From Flavobacterium sp. LC2016-12 (lineage in GTDB: Bacteria; Bacteroidota; Bacteroidia; Flavobacteriales; Flavobacteriaceae), in NCBI RefSeq assembly GCF_015351595.1, contig NZ_JADKPT010000003.1, forward strand, positions 310,001 through 374,000: a stretch of DNA of 64,000 bases. The letters are read 5' to 3'. The stretch's first letter is position 1. Each line of letters starts with the position of its first letter. The notes under the pieces were generated by a model. It made no database searches and was not told where the DNA came from. It saw nothing but the letters and a program-made list of their open reading frames with translations. Shown here one piece after another: positions 63,301 to 64,000 of the stretch. Both the position numbers and the translations under genes were made by a program.

Positions 63301-64000
63301 TGATCATGAAAATCTTTTTATTGCCGTAGAAGATTCAGGAGCCGGAATTGCCGAGGAACATATTGACAAAATTTTCGATTTGTTTTTTGAAGTTCCGTTA
63401 CACAACAACGTTCAGAAAAACTATAATAAAGGAACCGGAATTGGATTGTCAATTGTAAAGAATATCGTCAAACTTCATAAAGGAAATATTGATGTAACGA
63501 ATAAAGAAACAGGGGGCGTTGTTTTTAAAGTTACACTTCCACTGGGTCGCGCCCATCTTGCAGACGATGAAATTATAGAGGATTTTAAAATCAGTGATGA
63601 TATCGTTCAATATACTACGCAACTAGAAACCGGAGCAATAACAGAACCGGAAGACATTGAAGATTTTGTTGTAAATGCTGAAAAACAAACTATTCTTATT
63701 GTAGAAGATCACAAGGTTTTGCGAACCTTTATGAAAAATTTACTCAAAAAAGAATACAATATTATTGAGGCCGAAAATGGTAAAATTGCTTTTGAAAAGG
63801 CATTACAATTTGTTCCGAATTTAATTATTAGTGACGTTATTATGCCAGAAATGGTAGGAACAGAACTATGTTCTAAAATAAAAGAAAATCTAAAAACGAG
63901 TCATATTCCGGTCATATTACTGACTTCCAGATCTTCACTGGTTTATAAATTCGAAGGACTCGAAAGCGGTGCCGATGATTACATTAGTAAACCTTTTAAT
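60362..64000 (+). CDS. Hybrid two-component sensor/regulator (HTCS), cut at window end
   Basis: 1213 codons are visible and no stop is reached. Signal peptide of about 20; periplasmic propeller repeats (about 25-690) with DKFGQMWFGTRDGLNKYDG-type blades; a Y_Y_Y domain (about 700-765); a membrane helix (about 785-805); a histidine kinase dimerisation domain with FFTNISHEFRTPLT (phospho-His846); an ATPase domain with NLISNAFRYTPKGG (about 959); and a receiver domain ILIVEDHKVLRTFMKN with phospho-Asp1158 in IISDVIMPEM. An AraC-type DNA-binding domain should follow beyond the window. Such regulators sense oligosaccharides and control adjacent polysaccharide loci. Confidence 0.95.
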   Translation, partial: MKYKIAFLVLLFISGNVFSQNKYRLKNISTTDGLSQSSVIAIHQDKFGQMWFGTRDGLNKYDGSRFTIFRNDISDKSSISNNDILAIEEDNSGKIWVGTYNGLNCYNPVTNTFTRYLHTKNNHSISGNAIWSIKEIGDEMWFGTSKGLTIYNKKTGQFNSTFHSDTDNTTLPSNNILSILKSKKGQIWIGTTKGLCVLISRKNGKFSFKNYPLNTTDLLTVQALTEDRYNDIWVSTKNKGLLKFNPSSNKFISFLPAEKYSELSTDIRALTIDKQGSLWIGAYDGIYILGEDKSIQKINNSNNSNGIDKVKSVFLDQKGSVWIGCYYKGVNIWDVSNVNFSNYNQNSKKIPMSFDVVSAIIADKNKNIYFGTEGGGITIYNPNTEATSYINSKSGQTTKNDIKSMCLAEDHILWIGTFSKGITAYNIISKKIEDNRISSELNTLLKETGVYSIKTEGNGILWIGTFNKGLIRYNTISKTFQIIGNDNTKSDFLTNNIVRTILIDKQKRLWIGTQNGLNLIGLQNFQPIKYAIKHFFFDASALAGDDILTLFQDSQNKIWVGTKAKGLHYFDGKKFNRINLKIGNTVITSIHSILEDDDKNLWISTNQGIIKYSTTRKTIVIYDQKDGLASNEFNDNSALKLDGNKFYFGSPSGATYFDARKISLNQYVPQVLITGLKIKNETINPQDSTAILEKSIGYTKTITLDYDKANFSINFAIPNYIRSKNNQYSYRLTGLENNWTVTKNTEAMYAIQNPGTYVFEVRGANNDGVWNKVPTTLTVVINPAPWRSIWAFLLYGIIIGSALYGLIWIMKSKARLKQKLELEYLETKRIEENNRAKLDFFTNISHEFRTPLTLILGPLQQILSNYNGTNEMYKKLLVIEGSANHLLSLINRLMDFRKLENDQVKLESANGNIVKFTKEIFLSFIEYAKDGGYDYTFETSEEEILVYFDRYKLERVFYNLISNAFRYTPKGGTINIKINHDHENLFIAVEDSGAGIAEEHIDKIFDLFFEVPLHNNVQKNYNKGTGIGLSIVKNIVKLHKGNIDVTNKETGGVVFKVTLPLGRAHLADDEIIEDFKISDDIVQYTTQLETGAITEPEDIEDFVVNAEKQTILIVEDHKVLRTFMKNLLKKEYNIIEAENGKIAFEKALQFVPNLIISDVIMPEMVGTELCSKIKENLKTSHIPVILLTSRSSLVYKFEGLESGADDYISKPFN

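Overview
The window looks like chromosomal DNA of a free-living Flavobacterium or close relative (Bacteroidota). The signs are AT-rich DNA, genes without clear Shine-Dalgarno sites, TAnnTTTG promoter boxes, SusC/SusD pairs, type IX secretion (T9SS) C-terminal sorting domains, a hybrid two-component sensor and lipoprotein-rich cargo. No rRNA, tRNA, transposase or CRISPR array was seen.

Region 1 (1-9512) is the most unusual part. It is a train of about ten short genes, all on the + strand, separated by related but non-identical 130-180 bp elements. Each element has an outer and an inner inverted repeat and ends in AAC-GTT. The bases at the start of a unit (GTT plus 6-11 nt) are complementary to the bases just after its gene, so each unit carries its own pair of ends. 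This is the geometry of circularising integron gene cassettes with attC sites. No integrase lies in the window, so it is called a cassette-array candidate (CALIN-like). Cargo is small lipoproteins, a barstar-like inhibitor, a GNAT acetyltransferase and unknowns. A foreign-looking 833-residue T9SS protein gene interrupts one cassette.

Region 2 (9529-23003) holds a membrane-anchored winged-helix regulator divergent from a small secreted protein, a luciferase-like oxidoreductase, two large Cys-type sulfatases (one heading an operon with an outer-membrane barrel and a helical periplasmic protein), a three-gene cluster of small acidic or membrane proteins, a SpoIIAA-like protein, and an SH3 plus metallo-beta-lactamase-fold protein.

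Region 3 (23093-33174) is an ECF sigma / FecR anti-sigma / SusC / SusD operon divergent from a Ca-dependent PI-PLC-type phospholipase, with a secreted metallophosphoesterase beyond. It may be a phospholipid or phospho-glycan scavenging locus.

Region 4 (34016-49013) is a one-strand block of four T9SS-exported multidomain proteins (metzincin protease, GH18 chitinase, GH64 and GH16 beta-1,3-glucanases, with CBM6, ricin-type and beta-gamma-crystallin modules), led by a propeller/LuxR-type regulator. The set fits attack on fungal cell walls.

Region 5 (49328-64000) has HAD and Nudix hydrolases, a TonB-dependent receptor, and a uronate-utilisation locus. That locus has a DUF4861 protein, a LacI-type regulator with a non-canonical start, a YhcH-type protein, a mannonate oxidoreductase-like SDR, mannonate dehydratase, a beta-helix protein, and a hybrid two-component sensor cut by the window end. 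Many intergenic gaps carry long perfect or near-perfect palindromes of several families, and one gap carries a three-way-junction RNA-like element.
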